Source of the DNA: an uncultured Bacilli bacterium
Lineage (GTDB): Bacteria; Bacillota_I; Bacilli_A; RF39; UBA660
Length of the DNA: 6,390 bases
Direction: 5' to 3'
Assembly: GCA_947588665.1 (NCBI GenBank)
Contig: CANPYU010000069.1
Coordinates: 1-6,390 of the forward strand
Both the position numbers and the translations under genes were made by a program. Below the pieces are notes generated by a model, which worked only from the letters and a program-made list of their open reading frames with translations, had not been told where the DNA came from and did not search any database. This document shows, piece by piece, positions 1-5,921 of this stretch (its first letter is position 1; every line of letters starts with the position of its first letter).

Positions 1-2438
1 TTCTGGCATGGACTACGACACCTTGGACATTACTTGCTAATGTAGCTTTATGTGTAAATCCTAATTTAGATTATGCCTTGGTAGAGTCTAAGGGAGTTAA
101 ATTTATTATGTCCGAAGCTTTAGTAAAAACTGTTTTAGGAGAAGAAGCTCAAATTTTAGAAACTTTTAAAGGTAAAACTTTAGAGGGAATGGAATATGAA
201 CAATTAATACCAGGGCTTGAGGTAGAGGGTAAAGCTTTTGTGGTTACTTGTGATGAGTACGTAACGGTGGAAGATGGAACAGGGGTTGTTCATATTGCAC
301 CAGCATTTGGAGAAGATGATGCAAAAGTTTGTGAAAAATATGGGATTAAAGGACTTAATCCAGTAGGTAAAGATGGATGCTATAATGCGGGACCATGGAA
401 GGGTAAATTTGTTTTTGATGCCAATCTAGATGTTGTTAATTATTTAAAAGAAAATGATAAGTTATTTAGAAAACAAAAAATAATGCATGATTATCCACAT
501 TGTTGGAGATGCCATACACCTTTAATTTATTATTCTATGCCTAGTTATTATATTAAGGTTAGTGCTTTTAGAGATAAAATGGTGGAAGCTAATAAAAAAG
601 TTAATTGGTATCCAGCATATGTAGGTGAAAAAAGATTTGCAAATTGGATTGGGGGTGCTAAAGACTGGAATGTTTCACGAAGCCGTTATTGGGGAAGCCC
701 AATTCCATACTTTAAATGTGAATGTGGTTATACTCATATGGTAGGTTCAATTGCCGAATTAAAAGAGATGGCTACAACTAAGTTAGATGATAATTTAGAT
801 TTACATAAACCATATATAGATGAAGTATATTTAAAATGTCCAAAATGTGGTAAAGATATGAAGAGAATTCCTGATGTTTTAGATTGCTGGTTTGATTCAG
901 GTTCAATGCCTTTTGCACAATATCATTATCCATTTGAAAATCAAGAGTTTTGGGAGACTCAATTCCCTGCGGACTTTATTTGTGAGGGAATTGACCAAAC
1001 TAGAGGATGGTTCTATACTTTAATGGTTATTTCTACTTTTGTTAAAGGTTGTAGTCCCTTTAAAAATGTTTTAGTAAATGATTTATTGTTAGACGCAGAA
1101 GGCAAAAAAATGAGTAAGAGTCGTGGTAATATTGTTGAACCATTTACAACAATTAAAGAATATGGAGCCGATACAGTAAGATTTTATCTTCCTTATGTAT
1201 CACCTGTTTGGACGCCTTTAAAGTTTGATTTGGAAGGCTTAAAAGAAGTATATTCTAAATTCTTTAATCCTCTTCGAAATGCTTATAATTTCTTTGTGAT
1301 GTATGCGAATGTTGATAATATTGATACAGATAAATGTAATATTAAAGTAGAAGATAGAGAAGAAATAGATAAATGGTTAATATCGAAGTATAATCATTTA
1401 GTTAAAGATGTGACTAATGATTTTGAAGAATATGATTTAAATAAAGTAGTTAAACATTTAACAAGTTTTGTATCAGAAGATTTTTCTAATTGGTATATTA
1501 GACGAAATAGAAATAGATTCTGGGGTAGTGAGCTTGATAACTCTAAAAAAGCCGTTTATATTACAACTTATGAAGTTTTAGTAGGATTAGCTAAATTAAT
1601 GGCACCAATATGTCCTTTCTTAAGTGAAGAGGTGTATCGAAATTTAACAGGAGGAGAGTCTGTTCATTTAGAAGATTATCCTGAAACAAATGAAGCATTA
1701 ATAAATGAAGAGTTAGAAGAAAAAATGGATTTAGTTCGTTCTTTAATTAGTATTGGGAGAATGGTTAGAGAAGAAGCTAAAATAAAGGTTCGTCAACCCC
1801 TTAAAGAAGCTTTAATAGATGGTAAAAATGAAAAATTATTAAAAGATTTAATTCCTTTAATTAAAGAAGAATTAAATGTTAAAGATGTATTATTTGTAAG
1901 TAATCTTGGGGAATACATGAATTTTATAGTTAAACCTAATTTTAAAGTAGTTGGTAAAATGTTAGGGGCAAAAATAAAAGAATTTAGTGAAAAATTAAAT
2001 ACTTTAGCTAAAGAAGATATTACCAAACTTAATAATAATGAAGTAATAGTTGTTGATATCGCGGGAGAAATAGTAGAAGTAACAAGAGAAATGGTAGATA
2101 TTAGAATAACTAGTAAAGAAGGCTTTAATGTAGGAATGGAGAATAATAATTTTATTATTTTAAATACTGAATTGACACGTGAATTAGTATTAGAGGGATT
2201 AGCAAGAGAAATAGTATCTAAGGTTCAAAATATGCGTAAAAATGAAGATTATAATGTTAGTGATAGAATAATTATTGATTATAATGGGGAAGATGAAATT
2301 AAAGAAGCAATAGAGGCTTTCTTAGAATATATTAAAACAGAAACTTTGGCAGTAGAGATTAATTTTAAAGAAGAACTTAAGAATGTAGTTGATATTAATG
2401 GTCATGCGGTTAATATAATTGTAAAAAGAGCTTTATAA
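1..2438 (+). CDS. ileS: Isoleucyl-tRNA synthetase, eukaryote-like type 2 (IleRS2), 5' end missing
   Basis: This cytoplasmic class I synthetase charges tRNA-Ile with isoleucine and edits misactivated valine. The reading frame is open from base 3 (LAWTTTPWTLLANVAL), so the gene enters from outside the window and the TTG at 78 is not a real start. About 811 residues are visible; the family is usually near 1030-1050, so the Rossmann N-terminus with the HIGH motif is missing. Seen in order: CP1 editing core HIAPAFGEDD (291-320), CWRC, the DWNVSRSRYWGSPIP block (663-707), paired cysteines CxC and CxxC (717-725, 837-848) likely binding zinc, GIDQTRGWFY, KMSKSRGN (from 1107), then the anticodon-binding helical domain. 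The C-terminus ends VDINGHAVNIIVKRAL with no terminal zinc knuckle. The DWNVSRSRYWG form (not DWCISRQR) and this tail point to IleRS2. A terminator-like hairpin overlaps the TAA stop. Enzyme identity is certain; the subtype is very likely. Confidence 0.97.
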   Translation, partial: LAWTTTPWTLLANVALCVNPNLDYALVESKGVKFIMSEALVKTVLGEEAQILETFKGKTLEGMEYEQLIPGLEVEGKAFVVTCDEYVTVEDGTGVVHIAPAFGEDDAKVCEKYGIKGLNPVGKDGCYNAGPWKGKFVFDANLDVVNYLKENDKLFRKQKIMHDYPHCWRCHTPLIYYSMPSYYIKVSAFRDKMVEANKKVNWYPAYVGEKRFANWIGGAKDWNVSRSRYWGSPIPYFKCECGYTHMVGSIAELKEMATTKLDDNLDLHKPYIDEVYLKCPKCGKDMKRIPDVLDCWFDSGSMPFAQYHYPFENQEFWETQFPADFICEGIDQTRGWFYTLMVISTFVKGCSPFKNVLVNDLLLDAEGKKMSKSRGNIVEPFTTIKEYGADTVRFYLPYVSPVWTPLKFDLEGLKEVYSKFFNPLRNAYNFFVMYANVDNIDTDKCNIKVEDREEIDKWLISKYNHLVKDVTNDFEEYDLNKVVKHLTSFVSEDFSNWYIRRNRNRFWGSELDNSKKAVYITTYEVLVGLAKLMAPICPFLSEEVYRNLTGGESVHLEDYPETNEALINEELEEKMDLVRSLISIGRMVREEAKIKVRQPLKEALIDGKNEKLLKDLIPLIKEELNVKDVLFVSNLGEYMNFIVKPNFKVVGKMLGAKIKEFSEKLNTLAKEDITKLNNNEVIVVDIAGEIVEVTREMVDIRITSKEGFNVGMENNNFIILNTELTRELVLEGLAREIVSKVQNMRKNEDYNVSDRIIIDYNGEDEIKEAIEAFLEYIKTETLAVEINFKEELKNVVDINGHAVNIIVKRAL

Positions 2439-2447
2439 GTTCTTTTT
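2423..2447 (+). terminator. Terminator-like hairpin overlapping the ileS stop codon
   Basis: AAAAAGAGCTT (2423-2433) pairs with AAGTTCTTTTT (2437-2447). This gives 11 base pairs with one G-U and a 3-base loop TAT. The 3' arm ends in five Ts that can act as the U-tract, and the ileS TAA (2436-2438) lies across the loop edge. The next gene starts only 17 bases later and I see no promoter for it, so the hairpin may attenuate rather than fully stop transcription. The stem is AT-rich, hence moderate confidence. Confidence 0.5.
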
Positions 2448-2463
2448 ACTTTAGAGGGTTAAT

Positions 2464-3375
2464 ATGATTGAAGAATATATTAATATGATTAGTGATATAC
2501 CGGAGATTTTGAATAAGTATTTAGAGTTAAATATTATTAAAAGACTTAAGAAAGTAGGATATTTTTGTGGAATGGATTATGCATCAAAAGATATTTATGA
2601 TTTTTCAGGTTATATTAGTAGGTATGATCACTCTTTAACAACAGCCATACTCACTTGGCGATATACAAATAATAAAAAAGCTACAATAGCCGCATTATTT
2701 CATGATGTTGCAACACCGGTATTTTCACATGTGATTGATTATATGAATAATGATTATTTAAAACAAGAATCAACAGAAGAAAAAACTAAAGAAATATTAG
2801 ATAATGATGAAAAATTAAAAGAGGTACTTTTAGAAGATAATTTAAGAGTAGAAGATTTAGATTTTAAAAAATATTCTATTGTCGATAATGATAGGCCTAA
2901 ATTATGTATGGATAGATTAGATGGAATAATACTTACAAGTCTTTTTTGGACTAAGAAATTAGATATTTATGATATAAAGAATATTTTAGATAGTATAAAA
3001 GTTTATAAAAATGAAGATTTAGAAGATGAAATTGGTTTTGTTGATGTAAATGTTTTAGAAAAAATAGTAAAATTAAATGATATTATAGATATTTATTGTC
3101 ATTCTCGGGAAGATACTTATATGATGATGCTACTATCAGACATAACAAGAAAATTGATAGGAAGTAAAATAAATTATGATAATTTATATATAATAGATGA
3201 AGAAAAAGCAATAGAGATGATTAAAGAACTTAGTTTAGAAGATATAGAAGTTAAAGAAATGTTAGATAAGTTTTTAAATATTAAAAAAGCTGATATTCCT
3301 AATTTAAATAATCCCAAAATTAAAAAAAGAGTGATTAAACCATTATTTAAGGGAAGACGATATGAAATATTATAA
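2464..3375 (+). CDS. HD-domain metal-dependent phosphohydrolase, substrate unknown
   Basis: This 303-residue soluble protein has the metal-ligand pattern of the HD superfamily: SRYDHS (H56), ALFHDVATP (H80-D81), FSHVIDYMNND (H89) and NDRPKLCMDRLD (D150). The ATPxFSHxIDYMNxDYxKQESTEE stretch resembles a family of uncharacterised HD proteins common in gut Firmicutes. HD enzymes hydrolyse phosphate esters, often of nucleotides, but nothing here fixes the substrate. The half after residue 155 is helical, rich in Lys/Glu/Ile, and matches no domain I recognise. There is no signal peptide or membrane segment. The ATG start is set by AGAGGG (2453-2458), 5 bases upstream. The gene follows ileS by 25 bases, and its last 14 bases overlap ogt, which suggests cotranscription and translational coupling with the repair gene. 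Confident as HD fold; function open. Confidence 0.88.
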   Translation: MIEEYINMISDIPEILNKYLELNIIKRLKKVGYFCGMDYASKDIYDFSGYISRYDHSLTTAILTWRYTNNKKATIAALFHDVATPVFSHVIDYMNNDYLKQESTEEKTKEILDNDEKLKEVLLEDNLRVEDLDFKKYSIVDNDRPKLCMDRLDGIILTSLFWTKKLDIYDIKNILDSIKVYKNEDLEDEIGFVDVNVLEKIVKLNDIIDIYCHSREDTYMMMLLSDITRKLIGSKINYDNLYIIDEEKAIEMIKELSLEDIEVKEMLDKFLNIKKADIPNLNNPKIKKRVIKPLFKGRRYEIL

Positions 3376-3817
3376 TTATAATTTATTTGGGTTAACATTT
3401 TATATTGGAGAGAATAATGGGTATATAATATATATTAGTTGTAATAAATTACCTGATAGTTATGTTTTAGAAGAAACTTCTTTAATACTTAAAACTAAGA
3501 GAGAATTAGAAGAGTATTTTTTACATAAAAGATTTAGTTTTGATATACCGATTAAGCTTATAGGGACAGATTTTCAGAAAAAAGTATGGAAAAAAATGCA
3601 AGAAATACCTTATGGAGAAGTTATTAGTTATAAAAAGCTCACAGTTTTAAGTGGAAATCCTTTAGCTGTACGAGCAATTGGAAATGCGTGTCATAACAAT
3701 AAAATATTAATAATAGTGCCATGTCATCGGGTAGTTGCTAGTCATGGTTTAGGTGGGTTTGGTTTGGGTTTAGATATTAAAATTAAATTGTTAGAATTAG
3801 AAAATTATTTATTTTAG
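3362..3817 (+). CDS. ogt: Methylated-DNA--protein-cysteine methyltransferase (O6-alkylguanine repair)
   Basis: This single-turnover DNA repair protein transfers alkyl groups from O6-alkylguanine (and O4-alkylthymine) in DNA to its own cysteine. At 151 residues it is slightly short for the Ogt class but complete. A divergent N-terminal domain (about 1-65) precedes the DNA-binding domain: GTDFQKKVWKKMQEIPYGEVISYKKL (68-93), the helix-turn-helix with likely arginine finger in AVRAIGNACHNN (R104), then the active site IVPCHRV (acceptor C121) and the GLGGFGLGLDIKIKLLELE tail. It lacks the AraC-like Ada domain, so it is a repair protein rather than the adaptive-response regulator. The start overlaps the end of the HD gene by 14 bases, in a different frame, and is supported by AAGGGA at 3349-3354. 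It ends in TAG, the only TAG stop in the window. Identification is secure; the ogt symbol reflects the short domain layout. Confidence 0.95.
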   Translation: MKYYNYNLFGLTFYIGENNGYIIYISCNKLPDSYVLEETSLILKTKRELEEYFLHKRFSFDIPIKLIGTDFQKKVWKKMQEIPYGEVISYKKLTVLSGNPLAVRAIGNACHNNKILIIVPCHRVVASHGLGGFGLGLDIKIKLLELENYLF

Positions 3818-3862
3818 GTGTCTTTAATAATAAAATGGTGAATAATTTAATAAAATATATTA

Positions 3863-3878
3863 GAAGTAGAGATACTTC
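3863..3878 (+). repeat. Small perfect inverted repeat with GAGA tetraloop
   Basis: GAAGTA (3863-3868) and TACTTC (3873-3878) form a perfect 6-bp stem closed by GAGA, a stable GNRA-type tetraloop. It lies 45 bases after the ogt stop. No T-run follows it directly, so it looks more like an mRNA 3'-end structure than a terminator. It also falls inside a 22-codon open frame (3835-3903) that I do not call as a gene. It may be chance. Confidence 0.3.
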
Positions 3879-3951
3879 ATATTTGCAAGTTATAAGTAAA
3901 TAATTAAAAGGAAAAGTTAAATAAGAGACTAAATAATTTATTAAAACTTTT

Positions 3952-3976
3952 AGAGGCATGAAAAATTGCTTCTTTC
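3952..3976 (+). terminator. Possible intrinsic terminator of the HD-ogt unit
   Basis: AGAGGCA (3952-3958) pairs with TGCTTCT (3967-3973), giving 7 base pairs with one G-U around an 8-base loop. The following sequence is T-rich but interrupted (TTCTTTATTGTATTTTT). It is the best GC-containing stem between ogt and the next promoter, and it sits just upstream of that promoter, where a boundary is expected. The U-tract is imperfect. Confidence 0.42.
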
Positions 3977-3980
3977 TTTA

Positions 3981-4009
3981 TTGTATTTTTAAAATTTTTT
4001 TCGTATAAT
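3981..4009 (+). promoter_or_regulatory. Sigma-A-type promoter of the nfeD-SPFH operon
   Basis: A consensus -10 box TATAAT (4004-4009) is preceded, with the ideal 17-base spacer, by TTGTAT (3981-3986), which keeps the TTG of the -35 consensus. The expected transcription start is near 4016, leaving a leader of only about 13 bases that consists mostly of the Shine-Dalgarno sequence AAGAGGTGA. I see no operator or riboswitch between promoter and gene. Confidence 0.72.
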
Positions 4010-4028
4010 TAGTTTAAGAGGTGATTAG

Positions 4029-4454
4029 ATGGAGATGTGGCTACTTTGGTTAATAGTTGTAATATTACTTACAGTGATTGAAGCAATGACAATAAATTTG
4101 GTAAGCATTTGGTTTATTGCTAGTGCTCTTGTTAGTTTATTTATGTCATTTGTGGTTGATTCATTTTATGTACAATTTGCTATTTTTGTAGGGCTTGGAA
4201 TAGTATTAATGCTTCTTACACGGCCAATTTTAGTAAAGAAATTTGGAAAAAGTGATGTTAAAACTAATCTTGATCGAGTAATCGGGATGGAAGGCGTTGT
4301 TACTAGTGAGATTACACGTTTTAAAATTGGGGAAGTAAAAGTAGATGGTAAAAAATGGAGTGCAATGAGTGAAGAAAAGATTAAAGTGGGAGATCATGTG
4401 ATAGTGGAAGCTATTGATGGAGTTAAGTTAATAGTGCGGAAAGGTGAAGTTTAA
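4029..4454 (+). CDS. NfeD family membrane protein with C-terminal OB-fold
   Basis: This 141-residue protein is of the short NfeD type (no protease domain). Two to three hydrophobic helices fill residues 3-66, the first carrying the family-typical acidic residue (LLTVIEAM, E18). After the basic turn RPILVKKF comes a soluble beta-rich domain (about 84-140) with the NfeD OB-fold signature: NLDRVIGMEGVV, IGEVKVDGKKWSAMS, IKVGDHVIVEAIDGVKLIV. NfeD proteins are nearly always encoded beside an SPFH protein and are thought to act with it in membrane organisation or membrane-protein turnover. That holds here: its TAA shares a base with the ATG of the SPFH gene. The start is fixed by AAGAGGTGA (4016-4024), 4 bases upstream, behind a good promoter. 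B. subtilis YuaF is a related example. Family assignment is firm; cellular role is inferred. Confidence 0.9.
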   Translation: MEMWLLWLIVVILLTVIEAMTINLVSIWFIASALVSLFMSFVVDSFYVQFAIFVGLGIVLMLLTRPILVKKFGKSDVKTNLDRVIGMEGVVTSEITRFKIGEVKVDGKKWSAMSEEKIKVGDHVIVEAIDGVKLIVRKGEV

Positions 4455-5341
4455 TGGAAGTTTTTATTGTAATTTTAATATTAGTAGCAATTATAGTAAT
4501 ACCTAATATTAAGATAGTGCCTCAAGCGAGAGCGTATGTTTTAGAAAGATTAGGAAGTTATTATGCAACATGGCAAAATGGTTTACATTTTAAAATACCA
4601 TTTGTGGATAGAATAGCAAAGAATGTTTCTTTAAAAGAAACAGTAAAAGATTTTGCTCCTCAACCAGTTATTACTAAAGATAATGTAACAATGCAGATTG
4701 ATACAGTTGTTTATTATCAAATTACAGATCCGAAGTTATATACTTACGGGGTTGATGCGCCAGTTTCAGCGATTGAAAATTTAACAGCAACGACTTTAAG
4801 AAATATTATTGGGGAATTAGAACTTGATCAGACTTTGACAAGTCGAGATATTATTAATGGAAAGATGAGAGCTATATTAGATGAGGCGACTGATCCTTGG
4901 GGGATTAAAGTTAATAGAGTAGAAGTTAAAAATATTTTGCCACCTAGAGATATTCAAGAAGCAATGGAAAAACAAATGCGGGCTGAAAGAGAGAGAAGAG
5001 AAAAAATATTACAGGCTGAAGGAGAAAAAAAATCAAGTATTTTAATCGCGGAAGGTGAAAAAGAAAGTGCTATTTTAAGAGCGGAAGCTCAAAAAGAGAG
5101 TCAGATTAAAATTGCCGAAGGAGAAGCAGAAGCTATTTTAAAACTTAAAGAAGCAGAGGCAAAAGGAATAGAATTATTAAAAAATGCTAAAGCTGATAGT
5201 GCAGTTCTTACTTTGAAAAGTTTTGAAGCTTTAGGAAAAGTGGCAGATGGGCAAGCAACTAAATTAATTGTTCCAGCTAATTTACAAGATATTGCAACAT
5301 TTGGAACAACAATCGCGGAGGCTATAAAAGATAAGAAGTAA
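4454..5341 (+). CDS. SPFH domain protein (stomatin/paraslipin type membrane scaffold)
   Basis: This 295-residue protein has one N-terminal membrane anchor (about 2-17, very hydrophobic), then the SPFH/Band 7 domain (about 20-180) with stomatin-like landmarks: VPQARAYVLERLGSY, NGLHFKIPFVDRI, PQPVITKDNVTMQIDTVVYY, LRNIIGELELDQTLTSRDIIN, WGIKVNRVEVKNILPP. A long charged Ala/Glu/Lys helix follows (about 165-255), built from 11-residue repeats beginning AEGEK, and then a short conserved tail (LIVPANL). Such proteins oligomerise into rings or cages and organise membrane microdomains or control proteases. E. coli QmcA and bacterial paraslipins are the closest named relatives I recognise; the short length excludes flotillin. 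Translation is coupled to nfeD by the TAATG overlap, with its own site AAGGTGA (4441-4447). A terminator-like hairpin overlaps the stop. Partner proteins other than NfeD cannot be read from the sequence. Confidence 0.94.
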   Translation: MEVFIVILILVAIIVIPNIKIVPQARAYVLERLGSYYATWQNGLHFKIPFVDRIAKNVSLKETVKDFAPQPVITKDNVTMQIDTVVYYQITDPKLYTYGVDAPVSAIENLTATTLRNIIGELELDQTLTSRDIINGKMRAILDEATDPWGIKVNRVEVKNILPPRDIQEAMEKQMRAERERREKILQAEGEKKSSILIAEGEKESAILRAEAQKESQIKIAEGEAEAILKLKEAEAKGIELLKNAKADSAVLTLKSFEALGKVADGQATKLIVPANLQDIATFGTTIAEAIKDKK

Positions 5342-5352
5342 CTTATCTTTTT
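5326..5352 (+). terminator. Terminator-like hairpin with the SPFH stop codon in its loop
   Basis: AAAAGATAAG (5326-5335) and CTTATCTTTT (5342-5351) are a perfect 10-bp inverted repeat around AAGTAA, which contains the SPFH stop TAA (5339-5341). The 3' arm runs into five Ts (5348-5352). The stem has only two G-C pairs, so it may be leaky. The glycosylase gene starts 8 bases later with no promoter visible in the gap, so some readthrough is expected. Confidence 0.5.
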
Positions 5353-5359
5353 AAGTGTT

Positions 5360-5856
5360 ATGGTAAAGCAACCAATAGAGCCTTATTATAATAAAGATTC
5401 TAAAGTATTAATTTTGGGATCTTTTCCAAGTATAACTTCAAGAGAAGCAGGATTCTTTTATGCTCATCCTAAAAATCGTTTTTGGCCTGTTTTAGCTAAA
5501 ATATTTGATACTGTAATAGATAGTGATATTGTTTCAAAAAAAGCATTTTTAAAAAAATATAAAATTGCTCTTTATGATGTTTGTTATGAATGTGAAATTA
5601 AAGGATCTAGTGATGCGATATTAAAAAAGTTATTCCAAGTGATATTGGAACAATATTAAAATCAAGTCAAATTAAGAAAATATTTATTAATGGTAAGTTA
5701 GCTTATAATTTATATAATAAATTAATAAAAGATAAAATTAAAATGGACGCAGTATGTTTACCAAGTACAAGTCCTGCAAATGCTAAATTAACATTAGATG
5801 ATTTAGTTTGCAAATATCACATTATTAAAGATTATTTAGATAGTAAAATAATGTAA
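5360..5856 (+). pseudogene. DNA-deoxyinosine (hypoxanthine) glycosylase-like gene, split by a -1 frame change
   Basis: The first frame (ATG 5360 to TAA 5659, 99 residues) carries PIEPYY, KVLILGSFPS (15-24) and AHPKNRFW (35-42), the N-terminal motifs of UDG-superfamily glycosylases that remove deaminated bases such as hypoxanthine or uracil. From 5629 the homology continues in the -1 frame to TAA 5854-5856: VIPSDIG, IFING and the second motif LPSTSPAN (5758-5781). Joined at the break the protein is 165 residues, a normal family length, reading DAILKKVIPSDI without a gap. The 99-residue product lacks the second motif and should be inactive. The break is at six As in A_AAA_AAG (5623-5629), consistent with loss of one A, a sequencing/assembly error, or programmed -1 frameshifting. 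The downstream frame stays open for 75 codons, so any lesion is recent. The ribosome site before ATG is weak. Family assignment is good; functional status is undecided. Confidence 0.82.
5623..5650 (+). promoter_or_regulatory. Possible -1 ribosomal frameshift site: A_AAA_AAG heptamer plus hairpin
   Basis: The heptamer A AAA AAG (5623-5629) is in the zero-frame phase needed for tandem -1 slippage: codons AAA and AAG are re-read as AAA AAA, then GTT. It is the heptamer used in E. coli dnaX. A perfect 6-bp stem, TTCCAA (5633-5638) with TTGGAA (5645-5650), starts 3 bases downstream. An SD-like AAAGGA (5600-5605) lies 17 bases upstream, further than the usual 10-14. Caution: deleting one A from an intact TTA AAA AAA GTT would create this heptamer automatically, so its presence alone is weak evidence. 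Confidence 0.35.
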
Positions 5857-5862
5857 ATTTAA

Positions 5863-5880
5863 AAAAGTTAGGACTTTTAT
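5863..5880 (+). terminator. Weak terminator-like hairpin after the glycosylase gene
   Basis: AAAAGT (5863-5868) pairs with ACTTTT (5873-5878) around TAGG, 6 bases after the second-frame stop. It has a single G-C pair, and the T-run is part of the stem followed by ATATTTT. The position fits a gene end, but the stem is very weak. Confidence 0.28.
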
Positions 5881-5894
5881 ATTTTGAGCTTTCA

Positions 5895-5903
5895 TGTTAT
5901 ACT
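5895..5903 (+). promoter_or_regulatory. Extended -10 promoter of the prepilin-like gene
   Basis: TGTTATACT contains a TGn extension and a -10 hexamer TATACT (5898-5903, five of six consensus bases). No good -35 box is found 16-18 bases upstream, which is normal for extended -10 promoters. Transcription should start near 5910, giving a leader of about 12 bases that begins almost at the Shine-Dalgarno AGGGTGA (5911-5917). Confidence 0.6.
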
Positions 5904-5921
5904 GATGTATAGGGTGAGAAA

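Noticed and set aside
78..80. TTG as the start of the isoleucyl-tRNA synthetase
   Set aside because: The frame is open upstream to base 3 and encodes the conserved AWTTTPWTL segment, so the true start is outside the window.
1793..2026. Minus-strand open frame of 77 codons inside ileS
   Set aside because: It lies wholly within the strongly conserved ileS frame, has no recognisable motif and no ribosome site, and is a shadow of AT-rich coding sequence.
3174..3398. Minus-strand open frame of 74 codons across the HD-ogt junction
   Set aside because: It is antisense to two well-supported genes. Its Ser/Leu/Ile-rich composition is the usual mirror of Lys/Glu/Asn-rich coding sequence.
3835..3903. 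22-codon frame as an annotated small gene
   Set aside because: Only a distant SD-like match and no homology I can name; kept as a finding rather than a gene call.
5743..5856. Independent downstream gene starting at the internal ATG in the glycosylase second half
   Set aside because: There is no Shine-Dalgarno before it, and the family homology begins well upstream at 5629, so this is the second half of one split gene.
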